Notes: generated by a model from the sequence alone, not told the origin. 64,000 nt of DNA from Firmicutes bacterium ADurb.Bin153 (GCA_002070415.1 MWDF01000006.1:20826-84825); one strand, 5' to 3'. Positions 17,944-27,845 are shown, counted from the stretch's first letter. Numbers and translations: made by a program.

Positions 17944-19395
17944 TTGCAAGGTATCCTGATAATAGGCGTTGTGCTGCTGCTTTCGTCACTGTCGAGCAAG
18001 GTGCTCTATAGATACGGCATACCGACACTGATCGCCTTCCTGGCCCTGGGAATCATATCCGGTCCGGAGGTCCTGGGGCTCGTACATTTCGACAACCTGT
18101 CCTTTGCCCGCCAGATCAGCGACTTCGCCCTGATCTTCATAATGTTCTCCGGCGGCTTCGGCACCAGCTGGAAGGCCGCGAAGCGGATAGCTTTCATGTC
18201 CGGCATCCTGGCGACGGTGGGCGTCGTCGTGACCGCCCTGATAGTAGGCTTCACAACCCACCTGCTGCTCGGTTTCGGTCTTATGGAAAGCCTTCTGCTC
18301 GGCTCCATAATCTCCTCCACCGACGCCGCCGCCGTGTTCTCGATCCTGAGGTCCAAGAAGTTGAACCTCAAGGGCAACCTCGCCTCCACGCTGGAGGTCG
18401 AAAGCGGCTCCAACGACCCGATGGCGAACATGCTTACCGTCGTGGTCCTCGGAGCCATCATGGCAAGGCCGCAGAACATGTTCGTGCTCTTCGGCACACA
18501 GCTGCTGATAGGGGCCGCGTGCGGGCTCGCCTTCGGCAGGCTCGCCGTATGGGTGATAAACAAGATCAAGCTGGACGTAGACGGGCTCTACTTCATAGTC
18601 TGCATGGGCCTCGTGCTCGTGTCGTTCGCCCTTACGGGGATCCTTGGCGGGAACGGTTTCCTGTCGGTGTACATCGCGGGGATAATAATGGGCAACAGCC
18701 GGATCACCCACAGGATATCGCTCATAAGGTTCTTCGACGGGATAACGTGGCTGATGCAGATAATGCTCTTCTTCACCCTAGGCCTGCTGTCCTCCCCTTC
18801 CGGGATGAGGACGATCTGGCCGCAAGGCCTCGCGGTCGCGCTCATAATCATGTTCGTGGCGAGGCCCGTCGCGATCTTCCTGCTGACTTCCCTTTTCAAG
18901 ATGCCGTTCAAGGAGAAGCTTCTCGTATCCTGGGTCGGCTTCAGGGGCGCCGCAGCGGTCGTCTTCGCCATATATCCCCTGGCCGCGGGGATACCCGGCG
19001 CTAGGACCATATTCAACATCGTGTTCTTCGTCATACTCCTGTCGGTGCTGGTACAAGGCTCGCTTCTTATACCGATAGCGAAGAAGCTGAAGCTGGCAGG
19101 CCCCGAACCCACCGCATTGAAGACGTTCTCCGACTATGCCGGGGAGTTCCACACCGAGCTTCTGGAGCTGGACATCACTGAGGCGAGCGGGATAAACGGG
19201 AAGGCCATTATGGACGTCCCCATGCCGGACGACGTCCTCATCGTGACCGTCAAAAGGGGCGACACGCTAATAACGCCGCGCGGCAGTACAGTCTTGATGA
19301 CGGGAGATACGCTCTTGTTGGCGGCCGACAGCAAGGCCAGGTTGGTTGAGATCGACAACATGGCGAAAAGCCATGGCCGCATCCACAAACTATAG
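17944..19395 (+). CDS. CPA1-type cation/H+ antiporter with TrkA-C domain (NhaP2/CvrA-like)
   Basis: The 483-residue integral membrane antiporter has about 12 helices. The transport core shows STDAAAVFSILRS and LEVESGSNDPMA, where the ND pair holds the cation-binding Asp, and the C-terminal region has FRGAAAVVFA. The last roughly 90 residues form a TrkA-C-like cytosolic domain with SGINGKAIMDVPMPDDVLIV, as in NhaP2 (K+/H+). K+ or Na+ preference is not decidable. The start is TTG with an excellent TAGGAGG site 6 bases upstream. It is a single gene with its own terminator. Confidence 0.88.
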   Translation: MQGILIIGVVLLLSSLSSKVLYRYGIPTLIAFLALGIISGPEVLGLVHFDNLSFARQISDFALIFIMFSGGFGTSWKAAKRIAFMSGILATVGVVVTALIVGFTTHLLLGFGLMESLLLGSIISSTDAAAVFSILRSKKLNLKGNLASTLEVESGSNDPMANMLTVVVLGAIMARPQNMFVLFGTQLLIGAACGLAFGRLAVWVINKIKLDVDGLYFIVCMGLVLVSFALTGILGGNGFLSVYIAGIIMGNSRITHRISLIRFFDGITWLMQIMLFFTLGLLSSPSGMRTIWPQGLAVALIIMFVARPVAIFLLTSLFKMPFKEKLLVSWVGFRGAAAVVFAIYPLAAGIPGARTIFNIVFFVILLSVLVQGSLLIPIAKKLKLAGPEPTALKTFSDYAGEFHTELLELDITEASGINGKAIMDVPMPDDVLIVTVKRGDTLITPRGSTVLMTGDTLLLAADSKARLVEIDNMAKSHGRIHKL

Positions 19396-19421
19396 AAAGG
19401 CCCCCTGCACGGAGGCCTTTT
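19396..19421 (+). terminator. Rho-independent terminator of the antiporter gene
   Basis: AAAGGCC pairs with GGCCTTT around a partly unpaired centre, and the right arm runs into TTTT. It begins directly at the stop codon. Confidence 0.7.
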
Positions 19422-19453
19422 GGGCTGTCTAGGATCCGGTATCCGGGGCCCTC

Positions 19454-20569
19454 TCAGACGGATATCATGATTATCTCGTCGTCATCCATCAGGAATACGA
19501 AGCCGGGCCCCGAAACCGCCCTGACATTGCCACCAAGCCCTTTTACGATTATCCTGCCACTGACCGAAAGGTCGCTTCCCACTGACAGGATCCCGCCTTC
19601 CACTGGCACATAGAAGCCGTCGGTTGCGGCCCAGGGCCTTCCTATCGCCTCGTCAGGAAGCCGGGCCGCCTTTACTATCCTCCCCGATGCCGCATCGAGC
19701 GCCTTCATGCTGGTACCGTCCTGCCCTACCAGCAGCATCCTGTACCCAGCCCCGACTGACACGTACATGGGTGTTTCGGTCTTGTACCTCCATGCGGCCC
19801 TTCCCGGCACCACGGCGCCCCACATCACAAGGCCCGCGTTCCTTTCGCCTATCACGACGGTCTCTGGTCCTATGACATCAAGGCTCGTCACCTCTATCTG
19901 AGCCTTGGGAGGCGACTGGGTGATAGCCGTAAACCATCCGAGCGTGCTGCCGTCGCCGGTGTCCACCACGTTCACATATTCCGCCCCGAACGTATCGTCC
20001 GGGTCGGACACCCTCTTTATCGTCCCTATCACCAGCAGCGTATCTTCCGTGAGCCTTCTGAGGAACCTGACCGGTCCCGGACGGACGGCCAGTCACGTGG
20101 CGCAGTCATATATCGGGTAGACCGCGTTTTGCGGATCGCTCTCCCATACCTTCTTCCCGCCCGTGTCGAATGCGAGCGCGCCGTAGCCGCTGCCTGCGAC
20201 CGCCTTTCCGTCAGCCAGCACCAAAAGCGAGTATATCCTCTCATATGCCGTCGCCGACCAGAGGTACTTCCCCTTGGCGTCCAGTTTCGTCAGCGTGTCA
20301 GAGTATGCTGCATACACGGACGCTTCCGGGCCCCGCTCCAAGAACGAGACGTCAGCCGGCGCCTGCCATGACCAGAGCTTCTTCCCGTCTGGGCCTAGCA
20401 TGGTGACGATCCTGCCGGAGGCGAACGCGAGCGTCTTGTCCGCCGCCGCCGAGGCGCAATCGGCACGGGCCGAAATCCTCCAGCCGATCGCGGCCGAAAC
20501 CGGCGGTGCCGCCGCTGTCATCGCTGCTAGCGCCGCCGCTGCCATAAGGATTAATGCCCTCCTCGCCAT
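19454..20569 (-). pseudogene. Exported beta-propeller-like protein interrupted by an in-frame TGA
   Basis: Two open stretches in the same frame, 20096-20569 and 19454-20092, are separated only by a TGA at 20093-20095. The joined product would be about 371 residues: a signal peptide (ALAAMTAAAPPVSA), then repeats of the PQQ/WD type (DGKKLWSWQAP, DAKGKYLWSAT, DTGGKKVWESD, ALDAASGRIVKA). The TGA may be a nonsense mutation of TGG, a sequencing error, or less likely a recoded selenocysteine, since the context reads Cys-Ala-Thr-TGA. The ATG at 20569 is placed 10 bases after AGGAG. I cannot name a function. Confidence 0.6.
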
Positions 20570-20660
20570 GCTCACCCCGCTCCTTCGCCGGCCGTAGTTG
20601 CTTCGTATGTATTATATTTCATCTCTAGACATATTATAAGGCGCCCGGGCCGGACCGCAT

Positions 20661-20699
20661 CTTAAAAAAGAAGGATGCCGGCTTCTGCAGCCGGCATCC
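20661..20699 (-). terminator. Rho-independent terminator of the tricarboxylate operon
   Basis: On the minus strand an 11-bp perfect stem (GGATGCCGGCT with AGCCGGCATCC, 5-base loop) is followed by TTCTTTTTTAAG. It lies about 27 bases after the icd stop. Confidence 0.9.
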
Positions 20700-20726
20700 G
20701 CATGTACGCTAAGCCGCGGCATCTGA

Positions 20727-21938
20727 CTAACCCATGTTCTCCACCATGTACTTCGCGAATTCCGAGGTGCGGACCTCCTTTGCGCCCTCCATGTTCCTGG
20801 CCAGGTCGTATGTCACCTTCTTCTGGGACACTGTGTCCTCCAGCGACCTGGCAAGGAGATCAGCCGCCTCGCCCCAGCCGATGTAATCCAGCATCATCTT
20901 GGCCGAGAGCATCAGCGAGCCGGGATTGGTCTTGTCCAGCCCCGCGTACTTTGGCGCGGTCCCGTGGGTCGCTTCGAACACCGCCAGGAAGTCCCCGATG
21001 TTTGCGCCCGGGGCCATCCCGAGGCCTCCGACTTGGGCGGCGGCGGCGTCCGAGAGGTAGTCGCCGTTCAGGTTGGGGGTCACGATCACGTCGTACTCCC
21101 TGCTTCTGAGCAGCAGCTGCTGGAACATGTTGTCGGTTATGCGGTCGTTTATTAGTATCTTTCCTTTAGGCACCCTACCGTCCGTGCCCTTGAGCTCCTC
21201 CTCGGTCACGAAGAGGCCCTTGAACTCGGCTTCTGCCAGCTCGTAGCACCAGGTCCTGAAAGCGCCCTCGGTGTATTTCATTATGTTGCCCTTGTGGACT
21301 ATGGTCACCGTATGCCTGTGGTTCCTCATAGCGTACTCCATCGCCTTGCGCATGAGCCTCTGGGTGGCCGACTTGGTGATGGGCTTCACCCCTATGCTGG
21401 CGGTCTCGTCTATCTTGCAGCCCATCTCGCCGTTCAGGAATCCTATGACCTTCCTTGCCTTGTCGCTTCCGGGCATCCATTCGATGCCCGCGTAGATGTC
21501 CTCGGTGTTCTCCCTGAATATGACCACGTCGAGCCACTCTGGGTGCACGACGGGGCTGGGCGTGCCCTTTATCCACTTCACCGGGCGGATGCATGCGTAC
21601 AGGTCCAGCTCCTGCCTGATCGTGACGTTAAGGCTCCTTATCCCTTCTCCGACGGGGGTCGTAAGGGGGCCCTTGATCGCCACCACGTGCTCGGTTATGT
21701 CGTCAAGGGTCTTCCTCGGGAGCCATTCACCCGTCGCCTTGAAGGCCTTCTCACCGGCGAGGACTTCCTTCCACTCTATGCGCCTTCTGCCGGAATAGGC
21801 CTTAAGGACCGCCGCGTCGATCGCAAGCCTTGTGGCGTACCAGATGTCCGGGCCCGTGCCGTCTCCTTCTATATAGGGGATTATCGGATTGTCCGGGACT
21901 TCAAGCCTGCCGTTCCTTACCGTGATCTTCTCTGCCAT
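20727..21938 (-). CDS. icd: Isocitrate dehydrogenase (NADP+-type)
   Basis: It converts isocitrate to 2-oxoglutarate and CO2. The 403-residue product has the N-terminal [13 protein letters not shown], the phosphorylation-loop-like [34 protein letters not shown], and the metal and substrate site [13 protein letters not shown]. Lengths and motifs match the homodimeric bacterial enzyme. As the last gene of the operon gntR-acn-tctCBA-icd, it finishes the route from an imported tricarboxylate to 2-oxoglutarate. It starts 16 bases after tctA. Confidence 0.95.
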   Translation of the reverse strand: MAEKITVRNGRLEVPDNPIIPYIEGDGTGPDIWYATRLAIDAAVLKAYSGRRRIEWKEVLAGEKAFKATGEWLPRKTLDDITEHVVAIKGPLTTPVGEGIRSLNVTIRQELDLYACIRPVKWIKGTPSPVVHPEWLDVVIFRENTEDIYAGIEWMPGSDKARKVIGFLNGEMGCKIDETASIGVKPITKSATQRLMRKAMEYAMRNHRHTVTIVHKGNIMKYTEGAFRTWCYELAEAEFKGLFVTEEELKGTDGRVPKGKILINDRITDNMFQQLLLRSREYDVIVTPNLNGDYLSDAAAAQVGGLGMAPGANIGDFLAVFEATHGTAPKYAGLDKTNPGSLMLSAKMMLDYIGWGEAADLLARSLEDTVSQKKVTYDLARNMEGAKEVRTSEFAKYMVENMG

Positions 21939-21954
21939 GCCGTGACCCCTCCCC

Positions 21955-23463
21955 TTACTGCGCCTTGGCGGCTTTACTGCGCCTGCGAAGCGCGGCCGAG
22001 ATTAGCGGATATGCTACCGATACGGCAGCGAGCGCTATTAGCGTGATCGATATGCCGGACCTGAAGAAGATCGCAAGGCTTCCGTCCGAGAGCATCAGCG
22101 ACTGCCTGAACGACTGCTCCAGGGGGGATCCTATCACCACCGCCAGTATCATCGGAGCCGACGGTATGTCGTATTTCTTCATGAAATAGCCCAGAAGGCC
22201 GAACAGCGTAAGCAGGTACAGGTCCACCGAGCTGAAGTTGGTCGTATACACGCCCAGGAATGAAATCCCTATGATGAGCGGGTACATGATCCTCGGCGGT
22301 ATGGCAAGCAGCCTCACGAGTATGCCGGCAAGCGGCAGGTTGACTATGAGGCAGACTATGGCGCCTACGAACATGCTCGCGATTATCCCCCAGGCCACCT
22401 CGGGATGGTGCTGGAAGAGCAGGGGCCCCGGCTGGAGGCCCGCTATCATGAGGGCCCCTAGCATTATAGCCGCGGTCCCCGACCCCGGCACGCCCAGCGT
22501 GATCATCGGGAGTATCGCGCCTATGGAACAGGAGTTGTTCGCCGCCTCCGGAGCCGCGAGGCCCTCTATCGCCCCCTTGCCGAACTCCTCCGGGTGCTTG
22601 GATATCTGCTTCTCGTTGTTGTAGGCCATCATCGTGGCTATGGTGCCGCCGGTTCCGGGGAGCACGCCGATGATGAAGCCGATGGGCGTCTGCCTCAGTA
22701 TCGGCCACACGGACCTGCGCCACTCCTCCTTGGTGAACCATATGCGCTTGAACTTGGTCTGCATCGGCTTGCTGCCGTCGGTGCTCAGGGTCTTGTAGTT
22801 CTGCAGTATCTCGTTCACCGCGTAGAGGCCGATTATCACGACCACGAACTCTATTCCCATCTGCAGCTCGAGTACTCCGAACGTGAACCTTTGCACGCCG
22901 GACTGGAGGTCTATGCCGATCGTCGTCAGCATAAGGCCGAAGATGAGGGAGATGAACCCCTTCAGGATGGCCTCGCCCGCAAGCGACGTCGTGGCCGCGA
23001 GCGCGCAGATCATAAGCGTGAAATACTCTGGCGGGCCGAACCTGAGCGCAAATCTCGTGATGGGAAGGGCCGCCACGAGCGCCGCGACGGCGGCCAGTAT
23101 CTGACCTATGAACGAGGCCACGGCCGAGATGGCCAGGGCCGATTCGGCCTTGCCCTTTAGCGTCATGGGATAGCCGTCGAAGCACGACACCACCGAGGAG
23201 GCGTCCCCGGGGATGTTGAGCAGTATGGAACACCTCGAGCCGCCGAACATGGCGCCGTAGTATATGGCGCACATCATTATCAGCGCGGCTTCGGGCTTAA
23301 GGACGAACGTCATGGGCAGAAGGAGGGCTATGCCGGTAGCGGGCCCTATCCCGGGCAGCATGCCGACCACGCTTCCGAGGACGCATCCTATGGTGAGCCA
23401 GAGTATGTTTATCGGCTGAAGGACGACCGACATGCCGAACGCGATATTCTTGAAAACTTCCAT
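21955..23463 (-). CDS. tctA: Tripartite tricarboxylate transporter, large permease TctA
   Basis: The 502-residue TctA family membrane protein has about 10-12 helices. Family motifs are [17 protein letters not shown] near the N-terminus, the repeat-like [16 protein letters not shown] in the second half, and [20 protein letters not shown] (20 residues). It is the main channel subunit of a citrate-type secondary transporter. It follows tctB by 16 bases and is preceded further upstream by the binding-protein gene. Confidence 0.95.
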   Translation of the reverse strand: MEVFKNIAFGMSVVLQPINILWLTIGCVLGSVVGMLPGIGPATGIALLLPMTFVLKPEAALIMMCAIYYGAMFGGSRCSILLNIPGDASSVVSCFDGYPMTLKGKAESALAISAVASFIGQILAAVAALVAALPITRFALRFGPPEYFTLMICALAATTSLAGEAILKGFISLIFGLMLTTIGIDLQSGVQRFTFGVLELQMGIEFVVVIIGLYAVNEILQNYKTLSTDGSKPMQTKFKRIWFTKEEWRRSVWPILRQTPIGFIIGVLPGTGGTIATMMAYNNEKQISKHPEEFGKGAIEGLAAPEAANNSCSIGAILPMITLGVPGSGTAAIMLGALMIAGLQPGPLLFQHHPEVAWGIIASMFVGAIVCLIVNLPLAGILVRLLAIPPRIMYPLIIGISFLGVYTTNFSSVDLYLLTLFGLLGYFMKKYDIPSAPMILAVVIGSPLEQSFRQSLMLSDGSLAIFFRSGISITLIALAAVSVAYPLISAALRRRSKAAKAQ

Positions 23464-23479
23464 CAGAACGCCCCTCCTT

Positions 23480-23950
23480 TCACGGCAGGTTTATCATCAG
23501 CAGCTTCTCGAACAGGCCCCAGGCCCCGAACGTGAAAGCCGCCGAGACTGCGATATTCGTAAGCCATGCCTTCCTCCCGTTTACAAGGAAGAGCATCCCT
23601 CCTAAGAACAGCAGGGTGGACACGATGAATCCGAACCTGTTGAAGGCCGCGGCGTACAAAAGGCAAAGGACCACGGTCCCTATCGCGAGCTTGGGGAAGT
23701 CCTTGTCCACGGCCTGCTTGCCCTCGGACCCGGAGCCTTCTTCCTGCCCGGAGGCCTTTTTCTTATGCGTCTTCAGGCTGTTGACGCAAAGCAGCGCGCC
23801 CAGAAGCGCCATCATCACGCCAAGCGCCAGCGGGAAATAGATTGGCGCCCAGGGGTTTCCTATCATGGCCTTGGGGAGTCTGAGCGACATGGCCGAATAG
23901 AGCACTCCGAGCACCACCGCCACCGCCCCGACGAAGAGATCTCCTTTCAT
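23480..23950 (-). CDS. tctB: Tripartite tricarboxylate transporter, small permease TctB
   Basis: A 156-residue protein with four predicted helices and an internal charged loop (KTHKKKASGQEEGSGSEGKQ), which is the TctB layout. TctB proteins diverge strongly in sequence, so the call leans on helix pattern and its place between tctC and tctA. Confidence 0.85.
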   Translation of the reverse strand: MKGDLFVGAVAVVLGVLYSAMSLRLPKAMIGNPWAPIYFPLALGVMMALLGALLCVNSLKTHKKKASGQEEGSGSEGKQAVDKDFPKLAIGTVVLCLLYAAAFNRFGFIVSTLLFLGGMLFLVNGRKAWLTNIAVSAAFTFGAWGLFEKLLMINLP

Positions 23951-23970
23951 TCGAACACCTCCCGGATGCA

Positions 23971-24017
23971 GGTGCCCCGTGGGAAAGCCGCAGCCTGCGA
24001 CGGTCCCACAGGGCGCC
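23971..24017 (-). promoter_or_regulatory. Intercistronic hairpin between tctC and tctB
   Basis: GGTGCCCCGTGGGA at 23971-23984 pairs with TCCCACAGGGCGCC at 24004-24017, with one wobble and one mismatch, around a 19-base loop. There is no T-run, so it is not a normal terminator. Such hairpins after binding-protein genes are known to stabilise the upstream message or limit read-through, raising the binding protein over the permease. Confidence 0.55.
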
Positions 24018-24054
24018 TTCTACAAGAATGTACTTCTAGACTAGGACCAAGGAG

Positions 24055-25062
24055 CTACTTAACAAGGAGGCCGACGTCTTCCAACAGGCCCTTGTACTGC
24101 TCGTTGGTGGTCTCGATGAACTTCGCGAAATCGCTCGGGCCGCAGAATGCCTCGGCCCAGCCGTTCTTTTGGCAGATTTCCTTCCACTGGCTTGTCGCCA
24201 CCATCTTCTCGAGCGCCTTGCTCAGGTACTCTACGGCGTAATCGGGCATGCCGGGAGGTCCGAACAGGCCCCTCCAGTTGGTGAACTCGGTCGGTATGCC
24301 CTGCTCGCGAAGGGTCGGCACCTTGGCCATCGGGCCTGTCTTTATGCGCTCGGCCGCCGTCACGGCGAGGACTTTAATGTCTCCGCTCTCCATCGGGCCG
24401 ACCGTCTCGGCCATGCCGGTGGTCAGAAGGTCGACGTGCCCGCCCATAAGGGCGGCAAGGCCCTCTCCGCCCTGGAAGGGTATGTACTGGATGGAACGGA
24501 TGTCCTTGACGCCTGCCGCCTTGGCGGCCTGCAGGAACTGGATGTGGTCCATGCTCCCAGGCGAGGACGTGCCAGCTATCTTCACGCTCTTGGGGTTCTT
24601 CTTGAGGGCTTCCATTACGTCGGCCATGCTCTTGTACGGGGAGTTCTTGGGAACGGCGAACGCGCCGTAGTCGCATATCAGCCTAGCTATGGGGGTTACG
24701 TCCTTGTAGCTGAGGTTGGTCTGGCCGCTGAGGTTGATCAGAAGTAGCGGGGGCGAGTAGACCGCTACGGTGTAGGGGTCGGCCTTCTTCGTCTGCAAGT
24801 ACGCGAGCGCCACTCCTCCGCCTCCGCCGGGCTTATTGACCACGGGCATCGGCTTGGATACGATCTTCTGCTCCTCGAGCACCCTGGCCACCATCCTGAT
24901 CGTCGTGTCCCATCCGCCGCCCGGGCCTGCGGGCGCTATGAACTCGAATGTCTCGCTGGGATAATCCTTCAGGTCAGCGCCTACAACTACGTTGCCCATC
25001 ATGCACAATACCAGGACTGTAAGGATCGCTATGGTCGCCTTCGTGTAACGCCTCAGTAACAT
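24055..25062 (-). CDS. tctC: Tripartite tricarboxylate transporter, substrate-binding protein TctC
   Basis: About 335 residues: signal peptide, then a TctC (Bug) fold with YPSETFEFIAPAGPGGGWDT near the N-terminus. This ligand loop, with its GPGGGWD core, binds carboxylates in the family; VVNKPGGGGGVA follows. I start at 25062 because a GGAGGGAT site lies just upstream and the signal peptide begins there; the frame opens seven codons earlier. It captures the substrate, probably citrate, aconitate or a similar tricarboxylate given the neighbouring aconitase and icd. Confidence 0.92.
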   Translation of the reverse strand: MLLRRYTKATIAILTVLVLCMMGNVVVGADLKDYPSETFEFIAPAGPGGGWDTTIRMVARVLEEQKIVSKPMPVVNKPGGGGGVALAYLQTKKADPYTVAVYSPPLLLINLSGQTNLSYKDVTPIARLICDYGAFAVPKNSPYKSMADVMEALKKNPKSVKIAGTSSPGSMDHIQFLQAAKAAGVKDIRSIQYIPFQGGEGLAALMGGHVDLLTTGMAETVGPMESGDIKVLAVTAAERIKTGPMAKVPTLREQGIPTEFTNWRGLFGPPGMPDYAVEYLSKALEKMVATSQWKEICQKNGWAEAFCGPSDFAKFIETTNEQYKGLLEDVGLLVK

Positions 25063-25135
25063 GGTTATCCCTCCGTATTTCATAGTCGGCCTAAAATAAG
25101 GCGTAAGCTCCGCCTTATGAGCACCCTTGAATAGG

Positions 25136-27058
25136 TCAGGGACGGCCTGCGCCGGCCCAGTTGAGCAGGCCCCCCGCTTTCATGACGTCCGTCTCCCTGT
25201 CCGAGAGGCCGTGAGCCAGTACCACCTTCTTTCCGGCGGTAAGGTCGTACGCTTCTACGGTCTTCTCGCCCAGCTGTCCGAGCAGGCCCTCGATGGCGAG
25301 CTCGTGGCCCTGCTCCAGGGCGTCGTAATCGTTTTCGTCGGTGAACGTAAGCGGCAGTATGCCGAAGTTGATGAGGTTCTGCCTGTGTATCCTCGCGAAC
25401 GATTTGGCTATCACGGCCTTTACCCCCAGGTGCAGGGGGGCCAACGCGGCGTGCTCCCTGCTCGAGCCCTGGCCGTAGTTCGCCCCGCCTACTATGAAGC
25501 CTCCGCCGGCGGTCCTCGCCCTCTCGTAGAAATCCGGGTCCACGGCCTTGAAGCAGTGCTTGGCTATCTCGGGGATGTTAGACCTGAGCGGGAGAACCTT
25601 AGCCCCGGCTGGCATTATATGGTCGGTCGTTATGTTGTCTCCGACCTTAAGCAGCACAAACCCCTTGATAACGTCTTTTAGCGCCGACGCCTTGGGAAGC
25701 GGCTTTATGTTGGGTCCTCTGACAAGTTCCACGTCCTTGCCGTCTTCGGGCGGCGTTATGATCATGTCGTCGTCCGCTGGGAAGGACGATATCTCTATGA
25801 CGGGGGCCATCCCCAGCTTCCTCGGGTCGGTTATCACGCCCGCCACCGCAGAGGCCGCCGCCGTCTCGGCGCTGACCAGGTACACCTTGGCGTCCTGGGT
25901 CCCGCTCCTGCCTTCGAAGTTGCGGTTCGACGTCCTCAGCGACACCGCCGACGTCATGGGCGCCTGTCCGACGCCGACGCACGGCCCGCACGCGCACTCG
26001 AGGATACGAGCGCCAGCTCTCACCAGCCCGTGCAGCGTACCGTCGCCGGATATCATCCTAAGCACCTGGAGCGATCCGGGCGCCACGACCAGGCTCACGT
26101 CCGGCGCCACGGTCTTCCCCTTGAGGATGGAAGCCACAGTCATCAGGTCTGCGGCCGAGGAGTTGGTGCAGCTGCCTATGAAGACCTGGTCCACCTTCGT
26201 GCCCTCGACGTCGGATACCTTCCTCACGTTGTCGGGGCTGTGCGGCAGCGCTATCATCGGCTCGAGCTCGTCGAGGCGTATATCGTGCGATTCATCGTAC
26301 TCGGCGTCGCGGTCCGCCTCCAGCCGCGCGAAGTCGTGCTCCCTGTCCTGCATCCTAAGGAAGTCGCGGGAGGTGGCATCGCTGGGGAAGACGGAGGACG
26401 TGGCTCCGAGCTCGGCTCCCATGTTTGTTATCATCGCCCTCTGGGGGATGCTGAGCGCCGCAACCCCGTCGCCGCTGTATTCCATTATCTTGTTGAGGCC
26501 GCCCCTTACCGTGAGCCTCCTTAGGACCTCGAGGATAACGTCCTTTGCGGAAGTCCACGGCGGAAGGTTCCCGTGCAGCCTTATGTTGACAATTTTCGGC
26601 ATCGCAAGGTGGAACGGGAAGCCGGCCATGGCCATGGCGACGTCGAGCCCGCCCGCCCCTATCGCCAACGACCCGAGGCCGCCCGCGGTGGGTGTGTGGC
26701 TGTCCGAACCCAGGAGCGTCTTTCCAGGGGCGGCGAACCTTTCCAGGTGCACCTGGTGGCAGATCCCGTTGCCGGGCCTGGAGTACCTTACGCCGAACCT
26801 TGCCGCGGCGCCCTGCAGGAACTTGTGGTCGTCCGCGTTCTCGAAGCTGGCCTGGAGCATGTTATGGTCGACGTAGCTGACCGAAAGCTCGGTCCTTACC
26901 CTGGGGATGCCTATCGCCTCGAACTCCAAGTATGCCATGGTGCCGGTAGCGTCCTGCGTAAGGGTCTGGTCTATCCTTATCGCGATCTCCTCGCCCGGTA
27001 CCATGATGCCATCTACTAGGTGGGAACCTATGAGTTTCTTCGCTATGCTGCGGCCCAT
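25136..27058 (-). CDS. acnA: Aconitate hydratase
   Basis: It interconverts citrate, cis-aconitate and isocitrate using a 4Fe-4S cluster. The 640-residue protein carries the cluster ligands in VFIGSCTNSS and ECACGPCVGVGQ, with HQVHLERFAAPGKTLLGSDS (20 residues) and the C-terminal swivel-domain motif GGANYGQGSSREHAALAP. The length fits the shorter mitochondrial/Aquifex-like branch rather than the roughly 890-residue AcnA/IRP type. It lies 11 bases downstream of the regulator and upstream of tctC. Symbol use follows the activity, not strict orthology. Confidence 0.93.
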   Translation of the reverse strand: MGRSIAKKLIGSHLVDGIMVPGEEIAIRIDQTLTQDATGTMAYLEFEAIGIPRVRTELSVSYVDHNMLQASFENADDHKFLQGAAARFGVRYSRPGNGICHQVHLERFAAPGKTLLGSDSHTPTAGGLGSLAIGAGGLDVAMAMAGFPFHLAMPKIVNIRLHGNLPPWTSAKDVILEVLRRLTVRGGLNKIMEYSGDGVAALSIPQRAMITNMGAELGATSSVFPSDATSRDFLRMQDREHDFARLEADRDAEYDESHDIRLDELEPMIALPHSPDNVRKVSDVEGTKVDQVFIGSCTNSSAADLMTVASILKGKTVAPDVSLVVAPGSLQVLRMISGDGTLHGLVRAGARILECACGPCVGVGQAPMTSAVSLRTSNRNFEGRSGTQDAKVYLVSAETAAASAVAGVITDPRKLGMAPVIEISSFPADDDMIITPPEDGKDVELVRGPNIKPLPKASALKDVIKGFVLLKVGDNITTDHIMPAGAKVLPLRSNIPEIAKHCFKAVDPDFYERARTAGGGFIVGGANYGQGSSREHAALAPLHLGVKAVIAKSFARIHRQNLINFGILPLTFTDENDYDALEQGHELAIEGLLGQLGEKTVEAYDLTAGKKVVLAHGLSDRETDVMKAGGLLNWAGAGRP

Positions 27059-27069
27059 CGTGGATCCTC

Positions 27070-27738
27070 CTATCTTGACGCCGTGAGATATTCTTCGCGC
27101 GCTGCCTTAAGGTGCTGCCTCATAAGCTTTTCGGCAAGCTCCGCGTCCCTTGCCTCGACGGCTTTGAGGATGGCCTTGTGCTCTTGCAGCGCGGAGGGTT
27201 TCCTTAAGGTCTTGGACAGCGTGACCCTCCTGAACGCGTGCTGGTAGCCCTGGTATGTCTCGACCAGCTTGATTATGTGGGGCATGCGGGAGGCCTGTAT
27301 CAATGTATCGTTGAAACGCTTTGCGACGCTAAGGAACTCCGTTACGCTGCTGCCTTCCATCAAGCCTTCGGATTCTTCGATCAGCTTGTAGAGCTCTTCT
27401 ATCTCCTCGGGGGTTATGCGCTGGACTATGAACGGGATGGCCGCTACTTCAAGCGCCTCCCTTATGGCGAATATCTCGGCCGCCATCTCCTGCGTTATCC
27501 CCCTTACGACGACTACCTTGCGGGGTACGTACTCTATTAGGCCATCGGATTCCAGCTGCCTCAAAGCCTCGCGGACCGGTGTGCGGCTTACGCCGAGCCT
27601 TAGTGAGAGCTCCTTTTCGACGAGGCGGTCCCCGTCCTTCAGCTCCCCTTCGAAGATCGCCTGCTTAAGTGTGTTGTATACCAGCTCCCTGATGGTCAGC
27701 GCGTCCGCTGGGTTGAAAGAAGCGATGGGCGAAGTCAT
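27070..27738 (-). CDS. GntR-family regulator with FCD domain (FadR subfamily)
   Basis: The 222-residue product has an N-terminal winged helix-turn-helix with LSLRLGVSRTPVREALRQLE (20 residues), the hallmark recognition helix of GntR proteins. An all-helical FCD ligand-binding domain, which often binds carboxylic acids via a metal, follows from about residue 80. It is the first gene of the tricarboxylate operon, with a perfect palindrome 38 bases upstream. Autoregulation of the whole operon in response to a tricarboxylate or related acid is inferred. Confidence 0.9.
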   Translation of the reverse strand: MTSPIASFNPADALTIRELVYNTLKQAIFEGELKDGDRLVEKELSLRLGVSRTPVREALRQLESDGLIEYVPRKVVVVRGITQEMAAEIFAIREALEVAAIPFIVQRITPEEIEELYKLIEESEGLMEGSSVTEFLSVAKRFNDTLIQASRMPHIIKLVETYQGYQHAFRRVTLSKTLRKPSALQEHKAILKAVEARDAELAEKLMRQHLKAAREEYLTASR

Positions 27739-27776
27739 CGTGTAGTATCACCTCGGGAAAATCATGATAAGTATTG

Positions 27777-27793
27777 CGGTATACACTATACCG
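27777..27793 (-). promoter_or_regulatory. Candidate GntR/FCD operator of the tricarboxylate operon
   Basis: A perfect inverted repeat CGGTATA-CAC-TATACCG lies 38 bases upstream of gntR. GGTATA/TATACC arms resemble operators of FCD-type GntR regulators. On the minus strand TTATCA about 18 bases before TATACC could form the promoter, placing the dyad over the -10 region. Confidence 0.6.
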
Positions 27794-27845
27794 GATCTTA
27801 CTGATAAGTTTTCGTCATCAGAATCGGGATGTCCTTGCCATTTAG

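Noticed and set aside
20093..20095. Selenocysteine codon as the preferred reading of the in-frame TGA
   Set aside because: The stem-loop is too close to the TGA for a normal bacterial SECIS and the protein family is not redox-active; kept only as an alternative in the findings.
25548..26876. 442-codon plus-strand frame opposite aconitase
   Set aside because: Antisense to a complete aconitase gene, with Ser/Thr/Pro-rich sequence and no domain.
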